DNA from: Nonlabens sp. YIK11
GTDB lineage: Bacteria > Bacteroidota > Bacteroidia > Flavobacteriales > Flavobacteriaceae
Direction: 5' to 3'
Assembly: GCF_001413925.1 (NCBI RefSeq)
Contig: NZ_LBMJ01000001.1
Location: 1,714,001-1,778,000 of the forward strand
Length of the DNA: 64,000 nucleotides
The notes under the pieces were generated by a model. That model was not told the DNA's origin. It worked only from the letters and a program-made list of their open reading frames with translations, and made no database searches. Position 1 is the first letter of the stretch. Each line of letters starts with the position of its first letter. Positions 43,364 to 52,672 of this stretch are shown in pieces. Made by a program: the position numbers and the translations under genes.

Positions 43364-44395
43364 TTACATCGGGATTCTTGCTTGAGTAATGATGTCCAGC
43401 GATGAAAAATCATCTTGTAGATATTTGTAGTATCCAGAAATACCTATCATAGCTGCATTGTCCGTGGTATATTCAAATGGCGGTATAAATACTTTCCATC
43501 CTTTTTCTTGTTTGGAAAGCAGGCGTTCACGCACACCAGAGTTGGCACTCACGCCACCACCTATGGCAACAGACTTGATTCCTGTTTGTTTGACCGCTTT
43601 ATTCAATTTTTGAAACAGAATCTCGATAATAGTGTATTGTATGCTGGCACAAATATCTTCCAGATTGTTTTGGATAAAATCTGGATCTTTCTGTGTTTGC
43701 TTTTGGACAAAATAGAGCACACTGGTCTTAAAGCCACTGAAGCTATAGTCCAGACCAGGAGCTTTAGGTATAGGGAACTTAAAGGCGTCGTGATTACCCT
43801 TTCGCGCAAGCGAATCTATTATAGGTCCAGCAGGATAACCTAGTCCAAGAATTTTTCCCGATTTATCAAATGCCTCACCTACGGCATCATCCATCGTACT
43901 TCCTATGACTTCCATATCGTGATAGTCCTTCACCTTCACAATTTGAGTATGCCCACCACTAATGGTGAGTCCCAAAAATGGAAATCTTGGCATTTCCTGA
44001 CCATGGTCAATAAAATGGGCCAGAATATGCGCCTGCATGTGATGAACTTCAATTAATGGAATCTGCAGTGCTAGAGAGAGACTCTTTGCAAAACTACCGC
44101 CCACAAGTAGACTGCCCATTAGTCCAGGACCTCTGGTAAAAGCTATGGCTGACAGTTGCTTTTTGTCGATATTTGCTTGTGCTAGAGCAGCATGGACGAC
44201 GGGTATAATGCTAGATTGGTGGGCGCGAGAAGCCAACTCTGGTACCACACCACCATATTGTTCATGTATTTTTTGACCTGCAATAACATTGGATAAAACT
44301 TGATTGTTTTTAAGCACAGCGCATGAAGTATCATCACATGATGATTCTATCGCTAGAATGAAACAATTATCGTGTTTAGAGGATGGTATGGGCAT
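43364..44395 (-). CDS. tsaD: tRNA threonylcarbamoyladenosine synthase subunit TsaD
   Basis: Catalytic subunit that transfers the threonylcarbamoyl group to A37 of ANN-decoding tRNAs. ASKHA fold with ESSCDDTS near the N terminus, the iron-binding HHMQAHILAH (about 111-120), ISGGHTQIV, DDAVGEAFDKSGKILGLGYP and GGGVSAN. I use ATG 44395 (MPIPSS), 343 residues; a longer frame to 44494 would add 33 residues unlike the family and run past the promoter box. A decayed palindrome (43798-43811) encodes ERG-like residues near ARKGNH. Confidence 0.96.
   Translation of the reverse strand: MPIPSSKHDNCFILAIESSCDDTSCAVLKNNQVLSNVIAGQKIHEQYGGVVPELASRAHQSSIIPVVHAALAQANIDKKQLSAIAFTRGPGLMGSLLVGGSFAKSLSLALQIPLIEVHHMQAHILAHFIDHGQEMPRFPFLGLTISGGHTQIVKVKDYHDMEVIGSTMDDAVGEAFDKSGKILGLGYPAGPIIDSLARKGNHDAFKFPIPKAPGLDYSFSGFKTSVLYFVQKQTQKDPDFIQNNLEDICASIQYTIIEILFQKLNKAVKQTGIKSVAIGGGVSANSGVRERLLSKQEKGWKVFIPPFEYTTDNAAMIGISGYYKYLQDDFSSLDIITQARIPM
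43798..43811. repeat. Decayed copy of the dispersed palindrome, in tsaD
   Basis: CCTTTCGCGCAAGC, two mismatches to the core. Its position fits the even spacing of the better copies. Confidence 0.4.
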
Positions 44396-44413
44396 AGAAA
44401 TTGGTAATCTTTG

Positions 44414-44421
44414 CAAAAGTA
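44414..44421 (-). promoter_or_regulatory. Putative -7 promoter box (TACTTTTG) of tsaD
   Basis: Exact TAnnTTTG on the reverse strand, 19 bases from ATG 44395 (predicted leader about 13). A TA-N3-TTTG variant on the forward strand (44405-44413) may serve tamB. The two promoters are back to back in about 35 bases. Confidence 0.5.
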
Positions 44422-44429
44422 ATTGATCT

Positions 44430-47400
44430 ATTATTAAAAAGCTTTTTAAAATACTGGGAAGAACGCTGCTGGCACTGATAGCGCTATTTGTCATCTTGGT
44501 GATTGCTTTTTCTTTTCCATCTGTACAGACCGCTACCGCTCATTACTTGACGGATTATCTCAATGACACCTATGATGTGGACATTGCCATTGAAAAGGTA
44601 GCCATCACGTACGATGGTGATGTCAATTTAGGAAGTTCCCGCGCGCTGGACCATCATCAAGATACCATCATATCATTTCAAAGCTTAAGTAGTTCCATAC
44701 TAAGCTTTTCTGAATTGGTCTCCAACGCACCTGTGCTGGGTAATGTAAAGATCGATAAGTTCTATCTCAACATGAAGCGCTATGAAGGTGAAGAAAGCGA
44801 CAACCTCAATATATTCCTTAAAAAATTTGCCAGCGATCAAGCAAGTACGCAGCCTTTTACATTATCAACAGGCGAGATCCAACTCACTGATGCACGCATC
44901 AGAATTACTGACGAAGAGGCAAATCACCCAGAGATATTCTTTGCTGATAATCTCAACTTGAACGCTGACAATTTTAGGATAGACGGCGATGAACTTTTTG
45001 CAGATATCACAAAGGGTAATTTTATAATGTATAACGGTGCCGTTAGTGAAAATAATGGTGGTGAAGGTTTTACCATTAAAGATCTTGTGGCAGATTTCTA
45101 TTATTCTCCTACCCAAATTAAAGCGCAGGATCTTTATATTGAAACCTTAGGTTCATATCTAAAGGGCGATTTGCAATTTGATTATGAGCCTGGTGACTTT
45201 TCAGATTTTGTAGATAAGGTACGTTGGGATTTCAAAATTCAAGAAGCCAGTCTTGCAACTAATGAGTTGGATATTTTTTACGATGAGTTCGTCAGTAATG
45301 AAAGTATTGATTTAGAGGGAAATATTCTGGGAACGCTCAATGACTTCACGGTTACAGATCTCAAAATGACCGCCTTAAACGATTTGAGTGTTGACGGTAC
45401 GATGTCTATGCGCAATCTTGTTAGGGATGTGGATCAATTCTATATTGAAGGTGATTTTAACCAATTACAGGTAAGCAACACCGATTTAAAAAAACTGCTT
45501 CCCAATATCTTAGGGACCCAACTACCTGCTGAACTTAATCAATTAGGTACCGTGAATGCCAATGGATATGCTAGTGTGGACCAAAACACTGTGGTTTCAA
45601 AATTGTCAGGAAGTACCCGTCTAGGAAATTTTGGCACAGACTTGCGACTGACTGAAATTCGGTCAGAACGCATCGGCTACAACGGTAACATAAAAACCAG
45701 CGGATTTAATCTAGGTAGCATCACAAAAACAAAAGACCTAGGTAGGATAAGCCTTGACTTAAATGTAGATGGTCGTGGTTTTGATCCAGATAACGCAAGG
45801 TTAAGTTTAAATGGGAATATTGGTAGACTAAGCTTTAAAGGGTACAACTACCGAAACATCAAAGTCAATGGTGATTTGCGCAAACCGGTATTTAATGGGA
45901 CCGTCAAGATCAATGATCCCAATCTGCAATTGGAATTTGACGGACTGGTTGATATTACTGAAGAAATTAATTCCTACGATTTTAAAGCCTCCATCGCCTA
46001 CGCAGATTTGAGAGCGACCAACATCTTCACTCGTGATAGCATGGCAATATTGAAAGGCGATGTGGTAATTGACATGAACGGTACTGATATCAATGACGTC
46101 GCGGGAACCATTAATTTCACTGATGCCAGCTATCAAAACGACAACGACACCTACTTTTTTGAGGATTTTATCATCGAGAGTACCTTCATAGAACAAGAAC
46201 GCTTGATTACCATAAACAGCACCGACATTATTGAAGGCGAGGTAAGAGGACAGTTCAAGATAGAAGAGATTCCAGAGCTTTTCAAAAATGCGATTGGTAA
46301 CGTTTACATCAATTACAAATCTGATAAAATTACCCAGGATCAATATCTTGATTATGAATTCAAGATCTATGATAAAATTGTAGATCTGTTCTTTCCTGAT
46401 ATCGCTCTAGGCGAAAACACAATCATCAAAGGCCAAGTTGCAAGTAACGAGGCTCAATTTAGGCTCACCTTTAGAACACCTAGGATCAAAGCTTACGATG
46501 TAGATCTGAAACAAGTGAATGTTCAGGTGAATAACCAAAACCCGTTATTCAACACCTATATAAAAATTGATGACATCGATAATGGTTTTTATAATGTCAA
46601 AGACTTTCAACTAATCAATGTCACACGTCAGGATACCTTACTCTTCAGAACTGAGTTCACGAGTGAAGAACAGTCAGACGATAAATACAATCTAAGTTTT
46701 TACCACACAATAAACGATGAGAATAAATCGGTCGTAGGTATACGCCGTAGTGACCTTAGATATCAAGGTAAGAAATGGGTAATAAATCCCAGCGCAGAAG
46801 ATGTCAAACTAGTTTTTGATAACAACTTCCAAACCTTCAAACTCGATACACTTAGAGCACAACACCTTAACGAGAGAATCACTGTCGCAGGTATGATTGA
46901 CGGCAAGGATTCTAAGGATGTGAACCTCAAATTTGATGGTGTGCGCATTGCTAGTCTAACTAAACCCATTGACAGTCTCAAGATGCGAGGCCGTATTGAC
47001 GGTGAGCTCAAACTTGAACAGATTGATGGTAACTACGCTCCATCAAGCAATTTTACCATCAGTAACTTTGAGGTAAATAATACTCCACTAGGCGATTTTG
47101 ATATGCTGGTCAAGGGTAATGAAGATCTAAGTGTTTACAATGTAAACGCTCAACTTAAGGATGATGTTCAACGTACGTTTACCGTGGACGGTTCCATCAA
47201 TACTGGTGGTGATTATTCTACACTTGATCTTAGTGCTAATTTCAATGAATTCAATTTAGTGGCTTTAAGTCCGCTAGGTGGGATCGTTATCGATAATATA
47301 AGAGGTCTGGCCACAGGAAACGCAAGGGTACAAGGCAGACTGACCGAGCCCGAAATATCCGGACAAATAGTACTCAACAATGCAGGACTGCAGGTGCCAT

Positions 47401-48881
47401 ACCTTAATACAGATTTTGATTTTGAGGATAAGGCCACGGTTGATATTACCAGCACTAGCTTTGATTTTGGAGAAATCCAATTAACCGACACTAAATACAA
47501 CACCTCTGGACTTTTAAAAGGACAGATCAACCATAAGAATTTTGGTTTTTGGGAATTGGATTTAGCACTAGAATCCGACCGTCTCTTAGTACTCGACACA
47601 GAACTCACTGAAGAATCTCTTTATTACGGTACAGCTTTCATAGACGGTAGTGCTACCATCACTGGACCTACAGATGAATTGTTCATCGATGTAGTTGCGA
47701 CCACAGGTGAAGGAACGATTTTTAAAATACCTATCGACGATGGTGAATCGCTAGGCGATACCTCTGCCATTTATTTTCTAAGTCCTGAAGAGAAGGAAGC
47801 TAGATTATCTGGCGAGGAAACTGAAATTAAAGAAGTATCGGGATTGGAGTTACGATTTGACCTAGAAGTAACGCCTACAGCGACAGTTGAAATCACAGTT
47901 GATCCCACAAACGGTAGTTATCTGCGAGGTAGTGGTTATGGCAACCTTTTATTGGAAATCAACACCAATGGTAAATTCGTCATGAACGGTGATTTTATCG
48001 CTACTGAAGGTATTTATAACTTCAAATACGCAGGATTGGTAAACAAGGAGTTTGTCATAGAACCTGGAGGTACAGTCGACTGGAATGGTGACCCTACAAA
48101 TGCCAATATTGATGTAAGTGCTTCATACCTCACAAGAGCAAACCCATCCGTGTTATTGGACAATCCTAATCTTAATGCACAAATACCGGTCAAGGTTGTT
48201 ACGAGCCTTGAAGGAGACCTAAGCTTCTTTGATCCAGAATTTGAGATTGTTTTTCCTAATGTGAGTTCTGTGGTAAAATCAGAGTTGCAATATCGACTGG
48301 AAGATAAAGCAGAAAGACAACGACAAGCCTTGTCGCTAATCGCAACAGGGTCCTTTTATAATCCTAATAGTATAGCGCAAAATGCTGCCACCGGTAACTT
48401 AATAGAAAGTCTATCTGGAATCGTGAATGACATCGTGAGTAGTGGCGATAGTCGTTTGGATTTTGGTGTGACCTATGAGGCAACAGAGCGTAATCCTAAC
48501 TCTGATATCCAGCGATCAGACCGTTTTGGAATTACATTAACCACACAAATAAGCGATCGGGTTTTCATCAACGGTAAATTGGGAGTTCCTGTAGGTAGCA
48601 CCACGGCCACAGAACGTGCCGTGATTGGTAATGTAGAAATTGAATTTTTATTGAATCAGACCGGTACGCTTACCTTAAAAATATTTAACCGCGAAAATGC
48701 CTTGCAGCAAATAGGACAGCAAGAAGGTTACGATCAGGGATTAGGTCTAGAGTATAGTATAGATTTTGACAGCTTGAATGAGTTGTATGAAAAGGTGTTC
48801 TCTAAAACCATTTCTAAAAAACCTGCCTTAAGAAAATCACAGTCTTTAGAAGAATTCAATACTGGGATCAATCCAGAGTAA
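44430..48881 (+). CDS. tamB: Translocation and assembly module protein TamB, probable ATT start
   Basis: Large inner-membrane-anchored AsmA-like protein that bridges to the outer membrane and helps lipid transport or barrel assembly. About 1480 residues: an N-terminal membrane helix (TLLALIALFVILVIAFSF), a very long stretch of repeated beta-strand modules (DUF490/AsmA-like groove), and a C-terminal TamB domain (about 1130-1440). No ATG, GTG or TTG precedes the membrane helix in frame; a TTG at 44496 would cut into it. Frame-extending ATT codons at 44430/44433 give MIKKLFKILG, a normal family start. I therefore propose ATT; the TTG at 44496 remains an alternative. In-frame stop upstream at 44424. 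Confidence 0.88.
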   Translation: MIKKLFKILGRTLLALIALFVILVIAFSFPSVQTATAHYLTDYLNDTYDVDIAIEKVAITYDGDVNLGSSRALDHHQDTIISFQSLSSSILSFSELVSNAPVLGNVKIDKFYLNMKRYEGEESDNLNIFLKKFASDQASTQPFTLSTGEIQLTDARIRITDEEANHPEIFFADNLNLNADNFRIDGDELFADITKGNFIMYNGAVSENNGGEGFTIKDLVADFYYSPTQIKAQDLYIETLGSYLKGDLQFDYEPGDFSDFVDKVRWDFKIQEASLATNELDIFYDEFVSNESIDLEGNILGTLNDFTVTDLKMTALNDLSVDGTMSMRNLVRDVDQFYIEGDFNQLQVSNTDLKKLLPNILGTQLPAELNQLGTVNANGYASVDQNTVVSKLSGSTRLGNFGTDLRLTEIRSERIGYNGNIKTSGFNLGSITKTKDLGRISLDLNVDGRGFDPDNARLSLNGNIGRLSFKGYNYRNIKVNGDLRKPVFNGTVKINDPNLQLEFDGLVDITEEINSYDFKASIAYADLRATNIFTRDSMAILKGDVVIDMNGTDINDVAGTINFTDASYQNDNDTYFFEDFIIESTFIEQERLITINSTDIIEGEVRGQFKIEEIPELFKNAIGNVYINYKSDKITQDQYLDYEFKIYDKIVDLFFPDIALGENTIIKGQVASNEAQFRLTFRTPRIKAYDVDLKQVNVQVNNQNPLFNTYIKIDDIDNGFYNVKDFQLINVTRQDTLLFRTEFTSEEQSDDKYNLSFYHTINDENKSVVGIRRSDLRYQGKKWVINPSAEDVKLVFDNNFQTFKLDTLRAQHLNERITVAGMIDGKDSKDVNLKFDGVRIASLTKPIDSLKMRGRIDGELKLEQIDGNYAPSSNFTISNFEVNNTPLGDFDMLVKGNEDLSVYNVNAQLKDDVQRTFTVDGSINTGGDYSTLDLSANFNEFNLVALSPLGGIVIDNIRGLATGNARVQGRLTEPEISGQIVLNNAGLQVPYLNTDFDFEDKATVDITSTSFDFGEIQLTDTKYNTSGLLKGQINHKNFGFWELDLALESDRLLVLDTELTEESLYYGTAFIDGSATITGPTDELFIDVVATTGEGTIFKIPIDDGESLGDTSAIYFLSPEEKEARLSGEETEIKEVSGLELRFDLEVTPTATVEITVDPTNGSYLRGSGYGNLLLEINTNGKFVMNGDFIATEGIYNFKYAGLVNKEFVIEPGGTVDWNGDPTNANIDVSASYLTRANPSVLLDNPNLNAQIPVKVVTSLEGDLSFFDPEFEIVFPNVSSVVKSELQYRLEDKAERQRQALSLIATGSFYNPNSIAQNAATGNLIESLSGIVNDIVSSGDSRLDFGVTYEATERNPNSDIQRSDRFGITLTTQISDRVFINGKLGVPVGSTTATERAVIGNVEIEFLLNQTGTLTLKIFNRENALQQIGQQEGYDQGLGLEYSIDFDSLNELYEKVFSKTISKKPALRKSQSLEEFNTGINPE

Positions 48882-48887
48882 TAAGGA

Positions 48888-49187
48888 CTATCTAAGTACT
48901 AAGGTTTTGATGACCTCTTTCCCTAAATGTTCATTGAGGTTTGCTATGATCTTGCTACGACCATAGGAAAGTTCCTGTCTTAATACAGAGGATGATAGGT
49001 CTATGAATAATTTTTCTTCAGATAGCTTGATGCCCGTCGTGTATGTCATGACTCCAGGGCCCATAACTTCCTTCCATGCGGCATCCACGTCCACTTTTAA
49101 AAAACCTTTGGATAGTTTGTTTTGCGACTTGAAATCTTTCAAGACGTCGCTCATACTCACAAATTCCTCTTTTTTATTGTTCCGCAT
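48888..49187 (-). CDS. dciA: DUF721/DciA-like protein
   Basis: A 99-residue protein of the DUF721 family, which includes DciA, a loader of the replicative helicase DnaB in bacteria without DnaC. Features: an N-terminal flexible part, MSDVLKDFKSQNKLSKGF, then VDAAWKEVMGPGVMTYTTGI and a terminal LRQELSYGRSKIIANLNE, the conserved DciA-like core. I chose ATG 49187 (MRNNKKEEF) over an upstream ATG, since the latter adds an unlike extension. It overlaps the preceding lipoprotein gene by 14 bases and sits in the recF cluster. Helicase loading here is inferred from family and context. Confidence 0.82.
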   Translation of the reverse strand: MRNNKKEEFVSMSDVLKDFKSQNKLSKGFLKVDVDAAWKEVMGPGVMTYTTGIKLSEEKLFIDLSSSVLRQELSYGRSKIIANLNEHLGKEVIKTLVLR

Positions 49188-49590
49188 CGGGTTGGTAGGC
49201 TTTATAGTAATATACGGTTCCATCTTCATGAACCAGTTCCATTTCGTCTTTGGTAGCTTTTCTTAGTATTTGTGAATAAGCTTGTTCACCGCTGGCAAAG
49301 TTGAGGACTACTTGATTTTCATTGTCCACCCATTCAAACTTTACAGCATCGCCATAAGAAATAAAGGTGCCGTCATAAGTAGGGCTTACTCGACTCTTAG
49401 TGCCGCTATTGCCATTCACTTCAAAAAAATCCATGTGATTGGTAAACGGGAATTCCTTCTGGCTGCCATCTGGCTTCTCAACTAGATCAATATTCCAGTA
49501 GCCGTTAAGGTTTTTTATTTTTTCACTGTTGCTATCATTAGCGCAACTTACCAGCAAAACCGTAAAAACTGCAAGGATTAAATTCTTCAT
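49174..49590 (-). CDS. Lipocalin-like lipoprotein
   Basis: A 138-residue lipoprotein: signal ending in [10 protein letters not shown] (Cys 16), then a small beta-barrel-like body with a [13 protein letters not shown] opening typical of lipocalin-like domains in Bacteroidota, and [12 protein letters not shown] and [15 protein letters not shown] strands. Ligand unknown. It lies between recF (4-base overlap with its stop) and the DciA-like gene (14-base overlap), so all three share one transcript even though its role seems unrelated to replication. Confidence 0.78.
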   Translation of the reverse strand: MKNLILAVFTVLLVSCANDSNSEKIKNLNGYWNIDLVEKPDGSQKEFPFTNHMDFFEVNGNSGTKSRVSPTYDGTFISYGDAVKFEWVDNENQVVLNFASGEQAYSQILRKATKDEMELVHEDGTVYYYKAYQPDAEQ

Positions 49591-50669
49591 AACTCAAACA
49601 TTTTATAGGACTGATTCACATTCTTTATAACAGCTTCAGTACGCTCGCTGTTTGTATCGCTTATGAATAGTTGCCCAAATTGTTCATCATTGACCATTTC
49701 AATCAATTGCGATACGCGACTCTCATCCAGCTTATCAAAAATATCATCCAGCAATAAAATGGGAACGGTCCCGCTTTCACTTTTTATGAACTCAAATTGA
49801 GCCAATTTCAAAGCGGTCAAAAAGCTCTTTTGTTGTCCTTGACTACCATATTTTTTTACGGGATAATCATCTAAAGAAAACAACAGATCGTCCTTGTGAA
49901 TACCTACGGTGCTGTATTGAATCTGCAAATCCTTTTGCTGGGCATCTTTAAAAACCGTAGTAGGGTCGGCATCAAGAAAATCAGACTTGTAATAAATGTC
50001 CACCTTTTCATCTGCCTTTCTGGAAATCTTTGCATAAAAATCCTTAAAAATAGGAGTGAAGCGTTCTAAAAATTCCACCCTGCACTTATGGATATATGCG
50101 CCCAGCGCTACCATTTGTTCATCATAAACGGCAAGTGCATCGCTATCAAACTTACGGTTTGCCGCAAAGTACTTGAGCAAGGCATTGCGCTGCGATAACA
50201 ACTTGTTGTAGTTGATAAGTCGCTCCAGATATTTTTGATTGTCCAGTGAGAGAACGCCATCTAGAAATTTACGTCTGGTCTCACTGCCTTCTATGATAAG
50301 GTCGCGATCTGCTGGTGATATGATGACCAGTGGCAGCAAGCCTATGTGGTCACTAATCTTTTCATAGACCTTACCATTACGCTTTGCAATTCGCTTATTA
50401 CCACGTTTGGCGCTTATCACGACATTCTCTTCTCGATCATCCTTTTCAAACCTCCCATTAATGACAAAAAAATCAGTTTCATGTTTGATGTTTTGAATCG
50501 TGATAGGATTGAAATAGCTTTTGGCAAAGGCAAGATGGTAGATTGCGTCCAGCACGTTGGTTTTTCCTACGCCATTATTACCCACAAAGCAGTTGATTTT
50601 TTCATCCATCTCAAAATCAGCGCTGTCAAAACTTTTGTAGTTGACCAGACTTAAGGATTTGAGATGCAT
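49587..50669 (-). CDS. recF: DNA replication and repair protein RecF
   Basis: ATP-binding mediator that loads RecA at gaps. Walker [14 protein letters not shown] (about residues 31-43), the signature [14 protein letters not shown] (about 265-278) and Walker [14 protein letters not shown] (about 296-308) flank the SMC-like body. 360 residues is normal. The start is ATG 50669 (MHLKSL); upstream in-frame codons include the intergenic palindrome (50717-50732). Operon with the lipocalin-like and DciA-like genes. Confidence 0.97.
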   Translation of the reverse strand: MHLKSLSLVNYKSFDSADFEMDEKINCFVGNNGVGKTNVLDAIYHLAFAKSYFNPITIQNIKHETDFFVINGRFEKDDREENVVISAKRGNKRIAKRNGKVYEKISDHIGLLPLVIISPADRDLIIEGSETRRKFLDGVLSLDNQKYLERLINYNKLLSQRNALLKYFAANRKFDSDALAVYDEQMVALGAYIHKCRVEFLERFTPIFKDFYAKISRKADEKVDIYYKSDFLDADPTTVFKDAQQKDLQIQYSTVGIHKDDLLFSLDDYPVKKYGSQGQQKSFLTALKLAQFEFIKSESGTVPILLLDDIFDKLDESRVSQLIEMVNDEQFGQLFISDTNSERTEAVIKNVNQSYKMFEL

Positions 50670-50716
50670 ATGATTTGTGTTGTAATTATTTGAAAAACAA
50701 AAGGTTGTGGTGAGTT

Positions 50717-50732
50717 CGCTTTCGCGAAAGCG
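50717..50732. repeat. Dispersed palindrome copy 11 (perfect), upstream of recF
   Basis: CGCTTTCGCGAAAGCG with left flank GAGTT, forming an 18-base palindrome (50716-50733). Intergenic, about 48 bases from the recF ATG, in the divergent recF / TPR gene region. Confidence 0.95.
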
Positions 50733-50826
50733 AAATAAAAATTTCAACCTCGACGCGACGTCAAATTTAAGGATTGCCTTCTAGAAGAATAAGTAACAAC
50801 GCGTTTTTTAATACCGATAAAAATTA

Positions 50827-50834
50827 TATTTTTG
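50827..50834 (+). promoter_or_regulatory. Putative -7 promoter box (TATTTTTG) of the TPR gene/ribH
   Basis: Exact TAnnTTTG 21 bases before ATG 50855, which supports this start rather than an upstream in-frame ATG at 50774. Confidence 0.5.
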
Positions 50835-50854
50835 CGCGTTCAATAAATTTGATA

Positions 50855-51634
50855 ATGGCCACATACAATAAAAGAGGTTACAAGCCTAAAACGCAGAAGG
50901 AGAAAGAAGTAATTGAAGAGCAAGAGTCGACAACGGCTGAGATTTTTGAAACACTTGATGAAGGCGCAGGCAAAACCGAAGAATGGGTTGCCAAGAATCA
51001 AAACGTTATTCTTTATACTGTTATTGCCATCGCGGTAATCGCTGCGGCCATATGGGCGTACACAGCTTTCATTCTAGGCCCAAAAGCTGAAGAAGCTCTC
51101 GAAGAATCCACTCAAGCATTCAGTTTTTATGAGCAAGCAGTTAACGCAACAGGCGAGGAGCAAGATTCTCTTTACAACCTAGCCTTAGAAGGTGGTGAAG
51201 GTAAATACGGACTTATCAAACTTGCCGAAAACTATAGCGGTACAGATGCTGGAAATATTGCCAACTATCAAGCAGGTATGGCTTACCTTAATTTAGGTGG
51301 TACCAACTATCAAAATGCGATTGATTACCTAACTGCTTATGATGGCGATGGATCGATCATGGAAGCATACGCAAAAGCTGGTATAGGTGATGCACTTATG
51401 CAAGTTGATCAAGCTGCAGATGCCATCAAATATTACAATGAGGCAGCAGATATTGTTCCTAATGAATTTACCACGCCTAAATATCTTTTAAAAGGTGCTC
51501 AAGCGGCGCTTTTAACTGGAGATAACAGCACGGCCATTAAGAATCTTGAGCGAATTGAAGAAGAGTATGAAACTACTCCAGAAGCACAAACCGCTAAAAT
51601 TCTTTTAGGTCAGGCTCAAGCAGCTTCTAACTAG
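50855..51634 (+). CDS. Membrane-anchored TPR protein (YfgM/BamD-like type)
   Basis: A 259-residue protein with a cytoplasmic N terminus (about 1-55, charged), one membrane helix (VILYTVIAIAVIAAAIWAY, about 58-78) and a periplasmic part of about five TPR repeats (YQNAIDYLTAYDGDG, DALMQVDQAADAIKYYNEA). Topology resembles YfgM-type periplasmic chaperone partners of the Sec translocon, but no partner gene is near. It precedes ribH by only 3 bases and is transcribed with it. Role is inferred from topology only. Confidence 0.85.
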   Translation: MATYNKRGYKPKTQKEKEVIEEQESTTAEIFETLDEGAGKTEEWVAKNQNVILYTVIAIAVIAAAIWAYTAFILGPKAEEALEESTQAFSFYEQAVNATGEEQDSLYNLALEGGEGKYGLIKLAENYSGTDAGNIANYQAGMAYLNLGGTNYQNAIDYLTAYDGDGSIMEAYAKAGIGDALMQVDQAADAIKYYNEAADIVPNEFTTPKYLLKGAQAALLTGDNSTAIKNLERIEEEYETTPEAQTAKILLGQAQAASN

Positions 51635-51637
51635 ATC

Positions 51638-52156
51638 ATGGCTACTGCCGGTAAGGATTTATCCCATTACGATAAGTGCAAATTACCCGACGCATCAAAA
51701 ATGCGTATAGGTATCGTTGTGTCTGAATGGAACGACGACATTACAGAGAACCTATACAAAGGCGCTCTGGATACACTACTGGATTGTGGTATGCATAAAG
51801 ATGCCATCTATAGGTACGATGTTCCAGGATCGTTTGAATTGATATACGGTTGCAGGAAGATGCAGGAATCCACTTTTAGCGTTCCTGGTAAAAGACAAAA
51901 GCGCGTTTTAGATGCAGTAATTGCGATAGGTAGCGTGATACGTGGTGAGACGGCTCATTTTGATTTTGTTTGTCAAGGCGTTACCAGCGGTATCAAAGAC
52001 TTGAACCTAAACAAGACTAGAATTCCAGTGATATTCTGTGTGTTAACAGATGATACTCACGCTCAATCTGTAGCTCGTAGCGGTGGTATTCATGGAAATA
52101 AAGGTTCTGAAGCAGCGATAGCTGCAATCAAGATGGCTGCCTTGAAGGCAAGCTAA
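51638..52156 (+). CDS. ribH: 6,7-dimethyl-8-ribityllumazine synthase RibH
   Basis: Lumazine synthase, the penultimate step of riboflavin synthesis. Motifs: VSEWNDDITENLYKGA, VPGSFELIYGCRKM, IGSVIRGETAHFDFVC (with the catalytic His) and FCVLTDDTHAQSVARSG with NKGSEAAIAAIKMA. Length 172 is slightly above the typical 150-160 owing to a short insert after CRKM (STFSVPGKRQKR). No FMN riboswitch is visible upstream. It is the second gene of the TPR-ribH unit. Confidence 0.96.
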   Translation: MATAGKDLSHYDKCKLPDASKMRIGIVVSEWNDDITENLYKGALDTLLDCGMHKDAIYRYDVPGSFELIYGCRKMQESTFSVPGKRQKRVLDAVIAIGSVIRGETAHFDFVCQGVTSGIKDLNLNKTRIPVIFCVLTDDTHAQSVARSGGIHGNKGSEAAIAAIKMAALKAS

Positions 52157-52180
52157 TAATTAGATTTCTCCAACTTTTCT

Positions 52181-52381
52181 TTATCCATTATTGCTTTTTT
52201 GGCGCATGGCATTCCAGCGCAACAGTTGATAGATTCCTAATACGATCAAAAGAATGGACAGAACTACCTGATAGGTGGCCATACTCTCATCACCGTTGAA
52301 AAAATCATAAGTTTTCCAAGAACCTATCCCTACAAAAGCGATCGCCAATAATAGATTGTAATTTGATTTTGAATCGGCCAT
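52181..52381 (-). CDS. Small two-helix membrane protein, paralogue of the next gene
   Basis: 66 residues with two predicted membrane helices (about 10-27 and 36-55) and a polar tail (RQKSNNG). The pattern LLxxIxxxGIGSWxxxxFF, then MATYQVVLSILLIVLGIYQ, aligns with the neighbouring 68-residue protein, so the two are tandem paralogues. It overlaps the stop/start of its neighbour by one base. No known family recognised. Confidence 0.6.
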   Translation of the reverse strand: MADSKSNYNLLLAIAFVGIGSWKTYDFFNGDESMATYQVVLSILLIVLGIYQLLRWNAMRQKSNNG

Positions 52382-52587
52382 TAATCTTCTGGATTTTCTG
52401 ACTTTTGGGTGAGCACGCTGTATGCAACAAATAATCCATACAAGATCACTGCTGCAGTGATCACTAGTTGCCAGGTGGCCAGAGTCGCTCTTCCTGAAAA
52501 GTGAATGAACAATCTGTAGCTTCCAAAACCAATCATGATCAATGCGAAAATACCGCCCAGTAATGGGTTGCGCCTGCGTGCTGCCAT
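52381..52587 (-). CDS. Small two-helix membrane protein, paralogue of the previous gene
   Basis: 68 residues, two membrane helices (about 12-28 and 40-58). NPLLGGIFALIMIGFGSYRLFIHFSGRA, then LATWQLVITAAVILYG, corresponds residue-by-residue with the 66-residue gene. Lies directly upstream of it; the ATG/stop junction overlaps by one base, so they are translationally coupled. Confidence 0.6.
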   Translation of the reverse strand: MAARRRNPLLGGIFALIMIGFGSYRLFIHFSGRATLATWQLVITAAVILYGLFVAYSVLTQKSENPED

Positions 52588-52611
52588 AGTTTATTATTAG
52601 ATGGACAAGAT

Positions 52612-52640
52612 AAAAAAAACGTCTCTGTAAAGAGACGTTT
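52612..52640 (-). terminator. Terminator of the 52673-53392 gene (reverse strand)
   Basis: Ten-base-pair stem AAACGTCTCT / AGAGACGTTT with a four-base loop, followed by a run of T on the reverse strand (read from the A run at 52612-52619). Confidence 0.85.
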
Positions 52641-52672
52641 CCAACATTAATCTACTATTATAAAGAAAGCAA

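Noticed and set aside
44496..44560. TamB start at TTG 44496
   Set aside because: It would cut the N-terminal membrane helix; kept only as an alternative.
45828..46343. Reverse open frame of 171 codons opposite tamB
   Set aside because: Shadow of a long conserved gene, no domain.
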